Of a stretch of DNA of 21,984 bases, positions 6,038 through 13,921 are shown one piece after another (within the stretch, counting starts at the first letter, position 1; each line of letters begins with the position of its first letter). The stretch comes from a virus, in IMG/VR virus record IMGVR_UViG_3300042343_000284, positions 1 through 21,984 of that record; one strand, written 5' to 3'. Position numbers and translations under genes: made by a program. The notes under the pieces are model-generated. The model had not been told where the DNA came from, did no database searches, and saw only the letters and a program-made list of their open reading frames with translations.

Positions 6038-6681
6038 CATTTCTAGTAGCTAACATACCGCCTGTTAAATGCTTTGTGCGTAAAGAGTTCTTATATAACC
6101 ACGAGCAAGGACATGGAGAACTGGAGCCGTGCGTGTGGATGACCGCCAAGGCAATCAAAGGGCAAGCGTTCCGCATCGAATCCATGCTGACAAACTATGG
6201 CGCGCTGTACGACAAGCTACCCATCAGTGCGTATGTGTGGAAAGAAGTCATTGATCCACTACCCTTAGACTTCTTACAGATATGGGACTGCTTATCTTAT
6301 GACATGGCCGTTATTGAGAAGTCTAATCTGCGTGGACTCAAGGTCAAATACTTTGGTAAGGATAAACAGTTTCACTTTGGTAACTATTTGTTCACCATAG
6401 ACTTTGCCAGTCCAGAGGCTAACCGTATTGACACGACCTTCAGTGAGGGCGTTGAAGAACACAAGAGTTACAACTTTATCAAGTTAGACAACGGTCAGTT
6501 TGCATGCCAACCAAACAACAGATGCCTTTGGTATGACGTATCGTTGGTTCCTGCCGTGCTTAAAACGCCTGATTTTAGAATACCAACCGAAGTTTATAGC
6601 GTAGAGAACCATGCCAAATGGAGTGCTAAGGATGAGTGGTTTTATAACTTTGAAGAACTGAGAAAGGAACATGATGTTTAG
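6034..6681 (+). CDS. Conserved phage protein of unknown function (215 aa)
   Basis: A 215-aa protein starting in an ATGA overlap. It contains blocks that look conserved among uncharacterised podophage-type proteins: PPVKCFVRKEFLYN near the start (9-22), then GALYDKLPISAYVWK (56-70), a FTIDFASPE block after GNYLF, and HKSYNFIKLDNGQFACQPNNR near residues 143-163. The mixture of charged and aromatic residues and the absence of signal or membrane segments suggest a soluble cytoplasmic protein. I recall the family as frequent in aquatic phage early regions, with no assigned function. It overlaps the next gene by 11 nt. Confidence 0.85.
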   Translation: MTFLVANIPPVKCFVRKEFLYNHEQGHGELEPCVWMTAKAIKGQAFRIESMLTNYGALYDKLPISAYVWKEVIDPLPLDFLQIWDCLSYDMAVIEKSNLRGLKVKYFGKDKQFHFGNYLFTIDFASPEANRIDTTFSEGVEEHKSYNFIKLDNGQFACQPNNRCLWYDVSLVPAVLKTPDFRIPTEVYSVENHAKWSAKDEWFYNFEELRKEHDV

Positions 6682-6862
6682 AAAACCAGACGGAGCTGGC
6701 AAAGGAGACATGCCACGCCCTATCGCAGACCGTAACAGTTTTGAGAATAATTGGGATAGTATTTTTGGCAATAAAAAGGAGAAAACGGATGAACAAAAAA
6801 ATTCAAATACTGCATTACATAGCACTGAACCCGGGCAAGACAACAAGGGAGATAGCGACTAA
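6671..6862 (+). CDS. Small phage protein with GKGD-PRPI motif (63 aa)
   Basis: ATG at 6671 lies after GAAAGGAAC. The N-terminal half contains GKGDMPRPI (10-18) and FENNWDSIFGNK (24-35), a pairing I have seen in many very short phage proteins (G-K-G-D-x-P-R-P ... F-x-x-N-W-D-x-I-F-G). The last 28 residues are hydrophilic and low in complexity, and this tail lies in the 74 nt that overlap the next gene. The conserved block ends before the overlap, so the tail may be a by-product of stop-codon loss. Function unknown. Confidence 0.7.
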   Translation: MMFRKPDGAGKGDMPRPIADRNSFENNWDSIFGNKKEKTDEQKNSNTALHSTEPGQDNKGDSD

Positions 6863-7079
6863 GTTAAATGCCAACCCGAAAACAGCACGCACCTACATTT
6901 ATGAGCTGAGTAAAGATAAAAAGATAACCTCTATGGGTCTCCACAAATGGCGTCTATGCGCTCATATATCGGTAGAGTCATTGAATATCCCGCCAGAAGT
7001 AGTCAATCCTAAGAAGCCTTGGGAGTTTGCCTACGAGGGAATTATGAACATGATGAGGACGCATAGTGTACCGCAGTGA
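6789..7079 (+). CDS. Winged helix-turn-helix protein (96 aa)
   Basis: ATG at 6789 is preceded by AAAAAGGA with suitable spacing; a longer in-frame start at 6741 lies inside the neighbouring gene and lacks a site. Residues 2-54 fit a winged helix: helix 1 KKIQILHYIALN (3-14), helix 2 TTREIATKLN (18-27), recognition helix KTARTYIYELSKD (31-43) and a wing at KKITSMGLHKW (44-54). This suggests sequence-specific DNA binding, probably a phage regulator; a replication-initiation role cannot be excluded. The C-terminal 40 residues (PPEVVNPKKPWEF and following) are not recognised. The start overlaps the previous gene by 74 nt and the end overlaps the nuclease-like gene by 14 nt. Confidence 0.75.
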   Translation: MNKKIQILHYIALNPGKTTREIATKLNANPKTARTYIYELSKDKKITSMGLHKWRLCAHISVESLNIPPEVVNPKKPWEFAYEGIMNMMRTHSVPQ

Positions 7080-7353
7080 GAAACTTCTAAAGATTCTCAG
7101 ACAGTCACCATGCCAGCACTGCGGTTGCCAAGACGGAACCGTAGTTGCTGCACACAGTAACCAACTCAGGGACGGCAAAGGAAGAGGCATCAAGGCGCAC
7201 GACTATCGAGTCGCTGCCTTATGCTACAAAGACCACATGGCAATTGACCAAGGGTCTGTCCTATCTAAAGAAGAACGTTTCCAGTTATGGGATGACGCTC
7301 ATAGGAAAACAATAGGATGGCTGTTTGAGAACGGCCACCTTACTATTTCTTAA
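7066..7353 (+). CDS. YbcO/DUF1364-like putative HNH-type nuclease
   Basis: GTG at 7066 is used because GAGG lies 8 nt upstream. The 95-aa product has a zinc-site pattern CQHCGC (C16, C19, C21), then TVVAAHSNQLRDGKGRGIK with His30, then ALCYKDHMAID with Cys53, His57 and Asp61. This C-x2-C ... AHSN ... GKG-x-GxK ... C-x3-H-x3-D arrangement matches the DUF1364 family, whose E. coli prophage member YbcO is described as a putative HNH-like nuclease. It may act in recombination, like other late-early nucleases of lambdoid phages, but substrate is unknown. It is the last gene of the plus-strand operon and its final codons overlap the end of the convergent giant gene by 11 nt. Confidence 0.8.
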   Translation: MYRSEKLLKILRQSPCQHCGCQDGTVVAAHSNQLRDGKGRGIKAHDYRVAALCYKDHMAIDQGSVLSKEERFQLWDDAHRKTIGWLFENGHLTIS

Positions 7354-10300
7354 GACTAATCCTTGTTTCCTCTGCCAATCTAGTCATCTCTGACATAACT
7401 ATTTTGGCGCGGGCAATCTCAGCTTCCTTATCTGCCTTGCTCATCTTAGTGTCTCTAGTAATCACCTGAATATACTTACGGTATTCAGCTAACTGTTTAG
7501 ATGTCTTATCGTAAACTTTCTGTAGAGCAATCAAGTCACCCTTATCTTTGAGAATCTCTGTAACCTTTTCCATCTGACCAGTCTCAGCGTAACGTTTCAT
7601 GTCCGCAAAAGCTTGGTTGATGCGTTGGTTGTTCTCGTAGAATGATGTGACATACTTAGATTGAGTTTGTGGCATTGTCTTGATAAAGCCCATACCAACC
7701 GTATCAATCAACGGTTTACCTGGCTTCTCAACATCACTCCATGGCTGAACAGCTTTGTCTGAAACCGCGGCGGCTGTAGATCCAGCCCAGCCAAAGTAAG
7801 CCTTAAGAGCAAAGTCAACTTGAACAGGAGATAAACCTTCTGCATTCGTATCCAAAGTTAATGCCTTAGCCGTACCCTGAGATATGCTTGCAAGAACCTT
7901 AGCCAATGCCGTAGTTGATTCTGTGTAACGCTCTTGCTTAGATAAACGCTTCAAGCTTTCTGACTCAATCGGTGCACCAGTAAAGCTATCCTTATCAGCA
8001 TACAAGTCAATCAACGGTTTAGCAGCTTGCGGTATTGGGTTAAGAGAGAATGTTTCCCATAGAATGTTCTGCATACGGTCTGCAAGCACTTTACCTTCTA
8101 CCTTGTCGTCTGTAACCTGTTCAAGCGTGCGCTCCATAATCGTACCCAAAGCACCAATCTCAAACGGCTTCGGAATACGGAACTGTGTATCGCCAATCTT
8201 GAACCACCAGAAGTTGTCTCTATCCCAGTTCTCACGGCGCTTGAAGTCTTCGTCATCCTTGAATGACAAGTATAGGAGCGCAGAAGCCAACATGACCGCA
8301 CTAGACACAACCATGAAACTCTGTGCCTTAATCTTGTCAGAAGCCTCTATAGGCTTGCCAGTGGTTGTGTTGTAGATAAGTCTATAGGTTGGGGTGATAC
8401 CGTCTCTACCGAGCTTATACAAGCCCTGTAAACGTGCGTTAAAGAACGGTACAAGCTGTGAGATAACCTTGATGGCACGGAAAGAACCCTGTGATGAGAA
8501 GTTCATCAAGTCTCTGGCCGCAAAAGATGCTTCCAAATGGCTCTTGCCTTCATCAGTTAACTTCTTAAATAGAGTTAAACGGTTGGCGTTCTCAAAGCGA
8601 TTACCCTGTTGGTTGTACCATTCCAAAGCTTTGCTGAGAGCGTCTTTAACTTTTTCAGGAGTATCAAGGATAGTTCCCTGAGCAACACCTTGCTTAATTA
8701 AACGCTTAATCATCTTGGCTTGGTCGCCCTCATGAGCAACACCCATCTCAAAAACACCGCCACCTATTAAGGCATCTATAAATGTAGGATTATCACGAGA
8801 TGATAGAGCAAGACCCTTTGCAACGTTATCAAAAACATTCAACCCAAGTCGGCTTAAGGCAGCTGATTGCACGGAATCTCGGATTAAGTTGCGAATCTTA
8901 TAGGCTGGAGATAATGTGACACCGTAACGCAATGCGTCTGTAAAGCCTTTTGCTATATCAAGACCTGGGAACTTCGGGCCAATGGAGCTAATCAAGGAGA
9001 TAGAGTCCAATAGTAAAGCATCTTTTACTAGGTAAGCAGACTCGTTACCGCCCTCCATGACCTTAACAATGTCCTTCTTGTCCACAAACGTACGCTCGCC
9101 ATCTTCCATGAAGTAGTACTGAGTAGTACCTTTTACGGTGGTTTGCTTAACTTTCTGAGCCGCATCTAATTGAGCTGCTGACTTCAATGTACTGACAGCC
9201 GCGGCGTTCTTCATAGACGCAGACAAGATGTGAGACCAGTTCATTAGAACGTTTTCCATCAAGTCGTTTGTCTTTCTTTCGCCACCCTTCAGCTTCTTAG
9301 AGAAGTACTGATTGGTCAACTTAGATGATGCGTTAATGGAGCCAACGTCACCGTCTTCCATTTCCGTATAGAACGGGATGTAATAGATATCGTTAGAGAA
9401 CCGCTCGTACGCTGCGTCATCAATCAAGCCTTGAGCTTTAGCAATATCCAAGACTGACCTGTTAAGTTCGTTCTCTTCCTTCAGCGCCTTCTCGTAAACC
9501 TGTTTACGTGGAACTCCGTTGATTTCACCTCTGATTAGCTGGTCTCGATCACCAATTAAATCTTTGAATGAACGCTTATCAGCTGGCAATCGAGCATCAC
9601 GGTTCAACGCCTTCCAAATCTGGTACTGGTCAACTTCATTACCCAAAGGCTCAAGGATGTCTAATAAACCCTTGGTTCCCTTTTTGTAAATGAGAGCGCC
9701 GTCCTTTAGCTCAACTTGACCGTAATACAACAAGCCCTCAAGCGCACCGTCTGTAGACTTAGACATAATGGCTTTCATATAGGCTTCTTCAGAATACTTC
9801 TTGATAGACCTGAACTCGTCAAACAATCCCTGAATCAAACGCTCCGCCATGTTTGGACGCAACTGCTTGAACTTCTCCGTAACTGTTGCAGGAGTTTTGG
9901 TGAACTGCTTAAGAATTCTCTGGACAACATCTGGGTCAACGTTACTTAAGTCAGCCTTTAGCTTCTTAGGAGAAGGAATCTCAGCCTTGGGTTGTTTAGC
10001 TTCAGCACGTATATCAGCATCTGTTAAGCTGAACTCACCTCTGTTGCCAGTCGCAGATTTAACGTTGACTGGGTTAAATACCTGTAATGACTCCATGCGG
10101 TTGCCATCTAAGTCATAGTCGTAATGGAATACAGAGTCAAAACCTTGTTTCTTTAGGTCAGCAATTACCGCATCTGCAACGTTCTTATCAGTGTAAGAGG
10201 ATGTGTATAGGTAACTGTCCTCTTGGTTTGGGCTGTATAAGCCAAGCTTTTTGGCTGTATCCATCACATTATCAGGATTGGCAATGCGTTCTGCTTTGAT

Positions 10301-13300
10301 ATAAACAGGCACAATGTTTGCACCTTGAATACCTTCAGACTCCCCGTCAAAACGAGCGCCTTGTTCGTACTGCTCTTTCAAAGCATAAGACGTTGCTGCC
10401 TTTGGAGAGAACGTAAAGAACTGATTAGGATAAAACTTGTTTATTTCTTCGGCTGTTCCATGGTACATAACTCTTGGTTTACCGTCTTTATCAACAACCT
10501 TAGAATTACCGAACCATTTACTAAAGTTATCAGGACGATCCGCACGGATATCCGCATTAGTTTGACTAAACTCGCCACTATTGCCAATCGCAGATTTAAT
10601 TTGTGTTGGTTTAAATGCTACCCAATCACTTCCTCCGTCTTGGAAGCCATCATAACCACCCGCTTCTAAAACACGTTGCATTGCATCTGTTGGGAAGCTT
10701 ATATTTGGGAAGATATCAGGAGCATAAGACCGCCCACCATCTCCACGCTCTTTCATAATGGCAACTTTACTACGCGCATAATCAGCAGCACGCTCACCCA
10801 ATTGTGTATTAGATTTCTCAACCTCTTTTTGATAAACATCAAGCATCTTTTGTGTAACTTTACTGCCCTTAACAAAAGGATTTTGAATGCTCAAAAATAC
10901 TGGGATAACCTCTGAACCTTCTTGGTATGGAATAGGCTCATTTTTGTCATATTTTTCTGGGTTTTTTATTCTGTCAGCAACATACTCTAAATCTCTAACA
11001 TAATCGCTTGCAGTTTCTGGTTGAGTTGTAAAGTAATATCCATCAGGATTTCCAGCCCTATTTACCTTTTTGCTAGGCTTAAATTCATTTCCTTGGAAAC
11101 TTCCAGAACCGTGGTAAACAACCAATGGATTGCCATTTTCGTCCACAACCTTAGAGTTCTTAAACCACTTTTTAAAGTTGTCAGGGCGGTCTGCACTTTG
11201 GGTAGCTTTACCTTTAGCCTCACCTTTAGCAAGCTTACCCTCAGCTGCCTTCTCAAAGATGCTATCAACAGTACGGAAACCTTTGCCACGAAATACGTTT
11301 CCAATACGCTTAAGCATGTCAAGCATCTTGGCAACAATTGATTTAACCTTCGGGGTCTGTGTCTGTCTATCAGCAAACGCATCAGCAATAGCCTCTTCAA
11401 TGCGCTCGTCTACGCTAAGGTTAGGATAACGCTTCGCTACGTTGTACTTAGCCAACCACTCTTTGTTAGCCATATCAGACAACATCTTCCAGTCTGCATT
11501 AGAGAAGAAACCTAGCTCCTTCATGGCGTGGATTGACTCGTGGTTCAATGTGCGCAAAATGTTGTCGCCAGACAATGAAACCTGAATTAATTTGTCAAAG
11601 TAGTTACCATTAACCTCGGTCATTCTGCCGTTGATTAACTGGTAAATGCTGTCCTCTAGGTTCAAGGCAACATTCTTCAAGCCCATCTTATCCAGTGAAG
11701 CTCGCAATGTCTTGGCTAACTCTTCACCCTCTGCCAAAAACTTGTCTGTGTAGTAGTCCTGGGGCTGACGCATTTCAGCTTTAGGCTCAGGAAGAACACC
11801 TTGTTCTACAGCTTGTTTGTATGCAATCTCAAGAGGGGCTGTTTCAGCGGAAATTTCCTGTGTTATAGGGGCGCCTTCAGGAACGAACTGCTCTTGTGGA
11901 ACAGCTTGGGCTTGCGCCAGTATGTCCGCCTCTAATTCAGCGCCTTCTAGGGGTGCTAAATCAGCTTCTGTAGGGGTTGGCTCAGGCTTAATCAATGCAC
12001 GTCTCTGACGGAACGCCTCTTCTAACTGATCAACTTGAGCATAAGCATCCTGCATCTTTGGAGTAACAACCACTTCTCCACGGAACGCATCTTGAATCAT
12101 TTCAGTTAACTTGCGTACACCACCAACATCACCAGCCGCATCAATGTCAGATTGAGTCATAAAGCCAGAATCTCTAGCGCGGGTTGCCAACTCATCTAAC
12201 TGCTGTCCGTCTTGGCGGAAAAGTTTGCGGTTATCTTTATTGGTGCTGATAACCTTGTTTTTGTTCTTCTTAGACTCGCCGAGAACGTCCATCATTTGGT
12301 CAGCTTTAACGCCTTGCTTTGTCAACCAGTTAGCAAACTCGTTAGTACCAAAGTCAATCGTCTTCATGGCATTGTCGTATTCCAACTGAATGATGTCTTC
12401 TTCAGTCGGGTCAACCATGACTTTATCCATCTTACGGAAAGCTTGTTTACCGCTTTCATCGTAATACTTAAGCCAATCACCATCTTTACGAGTAACCTTC
12501 TCGCCTTCAGTAACCTTTACAGATGAATCGCCTTCAGGAACAAAGCCGAATCGAGTAATGTTTTGGCTAGAAACCTCTGGGATTTCTGGCATAGGGTTGA
12601 ACTTGCTCAATACTTCATTGATGCCCTCAGTGCCTAGCTGTGGAGCATACTTGGCGGCAAATGCGGCCTCATCTGATGTAGCAACAGACCCATCAGGGAA
12701 TACAAAGTATGGTTTGATTGTTGGCTTATATGGCAATAAACCAGCAATAACCTGTTCTTTAGGGGGAACAATGTTACCTTGCTCATCAAACTCAGCTGTA
12801 GAAAACGCAGACCCCTCAGCCTTACGCAAGTCTTCTTCAGCTTGTTTTGCCCTGGCTTGTTGATTTAATTCGTCTAGCTTTTGGTATGCCTTAGAGTTCT
12901 TTCTAGCCTGTAAATCACGGAACGCCTCAACACGAAGACGGTCAGCTTCATCCGCATAAACCTCATTAACACCTTTTGGGCCTAGCAATGCGGCTTCTTC
13001 ATCAGCCAAAGCCTTCAGTTCAGCTTGTTTAATGCTCTCTTCTTCAGCAAGAACTTTACGTGCCTTACCTTGTTCAATGCCACGCTCAACAAATCTACCA
13101 GGAGCGCCTAATGTGCCACCTAATACAGCACCACCAATGAAGCTTTCAAAGTATTCGTCTCTAGCTTTTTCATCCGTAATGCTTAAGCCAGCCTGTAAAC
13201 GTTCAAACAATTGTTGGCCAGCCTCTGTAGTACCTTCAATACCAGCTGTTCTACCTGTTTTTAGGGTGTAATCACCAACTGTTTTTAGAACGTTTTGCTC

Positions 13301-13912
13301 AACAATTTTCTTGGCAACTTCAGGGGTAATCTCTTTGCCAGCTGCACCAAATATGCGACCAATACCAGGCATTAGCTTTAGGGATAACGTATCTAATAAT
13401 GCTTGTGGAACAGCCGCCGAACCAGCTGCAAGTAAGTCAGTATCTTTAAGTTTTAAGTTAGGGTCTTCTTCTAACTGTCTGCTGATGTTTGAGCCAGTGA
13501 ATTGAGCACCTGAAGCTAAAGCTGCCGCACCCAAACCAGTTAATGCGGCTGTCGTGCCAGTAATTGGTAATGCTGCAACGCCAACACCCGCTGCAATTGG
13601 GGCTGCCATGTACGGCAAAGAACCACCAAGAGTTTCCTTAAACTTTTCAAAAGGGGCTTCAGACCAACCTTTTTGAGTTGGCTCAAAGATTGCTTCGGCT
13701 TCTTCTATTCTTTCTTTACGGTACTCTTCAGCGACTTCAGGATTCATGATTCCTGTACGCCCAGCAAGCGCAGCAATATCACCTTTAAGACGCTGATAGC
13801 CAGCCTTAGTAGCGCCAGTAAGGCCAGTATCTTTCTTCTCTTGGTCTAGCCTACCTGTAAATTCTTTTACATTTACTGGGTCTAAATCCCCAGTGAATTC
13901 TTTTACGGCCAT
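7343..13912 (-). CDS. Giant polyvalent internal virion protein: zincin, two ART modules, LPD38-like C-terminus
   Basis: A 2189-aa protein, by far the largest here, starting at ATG 13912 with AAGGA upstream. Layout by residue: two short repeats VKEFTGxLD (3-11, 15-23); an alanine/glycine hydrophobic region (97-140); coiled coil (about 285-370); a helical domain (about 500-645); a proline/glutamate linker (about 648-718); a metallopeptidase-like domain with HESIH (H791, E792, H795) and a downstream EEAIADAF (E839/E840). Then come two tandem ADP-ribosyltransferase-like modules (908-1124 and 1125-1303), each with a VxYHG motif (H934, H1151). The remaining 1304-2189 resembles LPD38 of phage polyvalent proteins, with a membrane segment at about 1863-1884 and a WWFKIGDTQFRIPKPFEIG block after it. 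Such proteins are packed in the capsid and ejected with DNA, like T7 gp16 in position, bringing enzymes into the host. Catalytic activities are inferred. Confidence 0.85.
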   Translation of the reverse strand: MAVKEFTGDLDPVNVKEFTGRLDQEKKDTGLTGATKAGYQRLKGDIAALAGRTGIMNPEVAEEYRKERIEEAEAIFEPTQKGWSEAPFEKFKETLGGSLPYMAAPIAAGVGVAALPITGTTAALTGLGAAALASGAQFTGSNISRQLEEDPNLKLKDTDLLAAGSAAVPQALLDTLSLKLMPGIGRIFGAAGKEITPEVAKKIVEQNVLKTVGDYTLKTGRTAGIEGTTEAGQQLFERLQAGLSITDEKARDEYFESFIGGAVLGGTLGAPGRFVERGIEQGKARKVLAEEESIKQAELKALADEEAALLGPKGVNEVYADEADRLRVEAFRDLQARKNSKAYQKLDELNQQARAKQAEEDLRKAEGSAFSTAEFDEQGNIVPPKEQVIAGLLPYKPTIKPYFVFPDGSVATSDEAAFAAKYAPQLGTEGINEVLSKFNPMPEIPEVSSQNITRFGFVPEGDSSVKVTEGEKVTRKDGDWLKYYDESGKQAFRKMDKVMVDPTEEDIIQLEYDNAMKTIDFGTNEFANWLTKQGVKADQMMDVLGESKKNKNKVISTNKDNRKLFRQDGQQLDELATRARDSGFMTQSDIDAAGDVGGVRKLTEMIQDAFRGEVVVTPKMQDAYAQVDQLEEAFRQRRALIKPEPTPTEADLAPLEGAELEADILAQAQAVPQEQFVPEGAPITQEISAETAPLEIAYKQAVEQGVLPEPKAEMRQPQDYYTDKFLAEGEELAKTLRASLDKMGLKNVALNLEDSIYQLINGRMTEVNGNYFDKLIQVSLSGDNILRTLNHESIHAMKELGFFSNADWKMLSDMANKEWLAKYNVAKRYPNLSVDERIEEAIADAFADRQTQTPKVKSIVAKMLDMLKRIGNVFRGKGFRTVDSIFEKAAEGKLAKGEAKGKATQSADRPDNFKKWFKNSKVVDENGNPLVVYHGSGSFQGNEFKPSKKVNRAGNPDGYYFTTQPETASDYVRDLEYVADRIKNPEKYDKNEPIPYQEGSEVIPVFLSIQNPFVKGSKVTQKMLDVYQKEVEKSNTQLGERAADYARSKVAIMKERGDGGRSYAPDIFPNISFPTDAMQRVLEAGGYDGFQDGGSDWVAFKPTQIKSAIGNSGEFSQTNADIRADRPDNFSKWFGNSKVVDKDGKPRVMYHGTAEEINKFYPNQFFTFSPKAATSYALKEQYEQGARFDGESEGIQGANIVPVYIKAERIANPDNVMDTAKKLGLYSPNQEDSYLYTSSYTDKNVADAVIADLKKQGFDSVFHYDYDLDGNRMESLQVFNPVNVKSATGNRGEFSLTDADIRAEAKQPKAEIPSPKKLKADLSNVDPDVVQRILKQFTKTPATVTEKFKQLRPNMAERLIQGLFDEFRSIKKYSEEAYMKAIMSKSTDGALEGLLYYGQVELKDGALIYKKGTKGLLDILEPLGNEVDQYQIWKALNRDARLPADKRSFKDLIGDRDQLIRGEINGVPRKQVYEKALKEENELNRSVLDIAKAQGLIDDAAYERFSNDIYYIPFYTEMEDGDVGSINASSKLTNQYFSKKLKGGERKTNDLMENVLMNWSHILSASMKNAAAVSTLKSAAQLDAAQKVKQTTVKGTTQYYFMEDGERTFVDKKDIVKVMEGGNESAYLVKDALLLDSISLISSIGPKFPGLDIAKGFTDALRYGVTLSPAYKIRNLIRDSVQSAALSRLGLNVFDNVAKGLALSSRDNPTFIDALIGGGVFEMGVAHEGDQAKMIKRLIKQGVAQGTILDTPEKVKDALSKALEWYNQQGNRFENANRLTLFKKLTDEGKSHLEASFAARDLMNFSSQGSFRAIKVISQLVPFFNARLQGLYKLGRDGITPTYRLIYNTTTGKPIEASDKIKAQSFMVVSSAVMLASALLYLSFKDDEDFKRRENWDRDNFWWFKIGDTQFRIPKPFEIGALGTIMERTLEQVTDDKVEGKVLADRMQNILWETFSLNPIPQAAKPLIDLYADKDSFTGAPIESESLKRLSKQERYTESTTALAKVLASISQGTAKALTLDTNAEGLSPVQVDFALKAYFGWAGSTAAAVSDKAVQPWSDVEKPGKPLIDTVGMGFIKTMPQTQSKYVTSFYENNQRINQAFADMKRYAETGQMEKVTEILKDKGDLIALQKVYDKTSKQLAEYRKYIQVITRDTKMSKADKEAEIARAKIVMSEMTRLAEETRISLKK
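10004..10540 (-). other. ART-like module 2 within the giant protein (aa 1125-1303)
   Basis: This 179-aa module repeats the edges of module 1 (DRPDNFSKWFGNSKVVD at the start, VMYHGT with H1151, and VKSATGNRGEFSLTDADIRA at the end), but the core differs and is about 38 aa shorter. The second motif reads QFFTFSPKAATSYAL, with phenylalanine where module 1 has tyrosine, and the last motif lies in MESLQVFNP. It may target something different from module 1 or be a degenerate copy; sequence alone cannot decide. Confidence 0.7.
10541..11191 (-). other. ART-like module 1 within the giant protein (aa 908-1124)
   Basis: This module opens with DRPDNFKKWFKNSKVVD, has VVYHGS (H934), a GYYFTTQPETASDYV helix-strand segment that fits the second ART motif, IPVFLSIQNPF in the middle, and DWVAFKPTQIKSAIGN near the end, closing with GEFSQTNADIRA. 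The order fits the ADP-ribosyltransferase fold of polyvalent phage proteins, in which a conserved His, Tyr and acidic residue hold NAD. It is 217 aa. Hand count of 10801-11040 gives about 34% GC, well below the roughly 46% of 9301-9540 in the same gene, suggesting separate origin. Confidence 0.7.
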
Positions 13913-13921
13913 AACTATTCC

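Noticed and set aside
7317-7336. Possible hairpin (TGGCTG ... CGGCCA) near the end of the plus-strand operon
   Set aside because: Six base pairs including one wobble, an eight-base loop and no following T-run on the plus strand; it lies inside coding sequence and is not convincing as a terminator.
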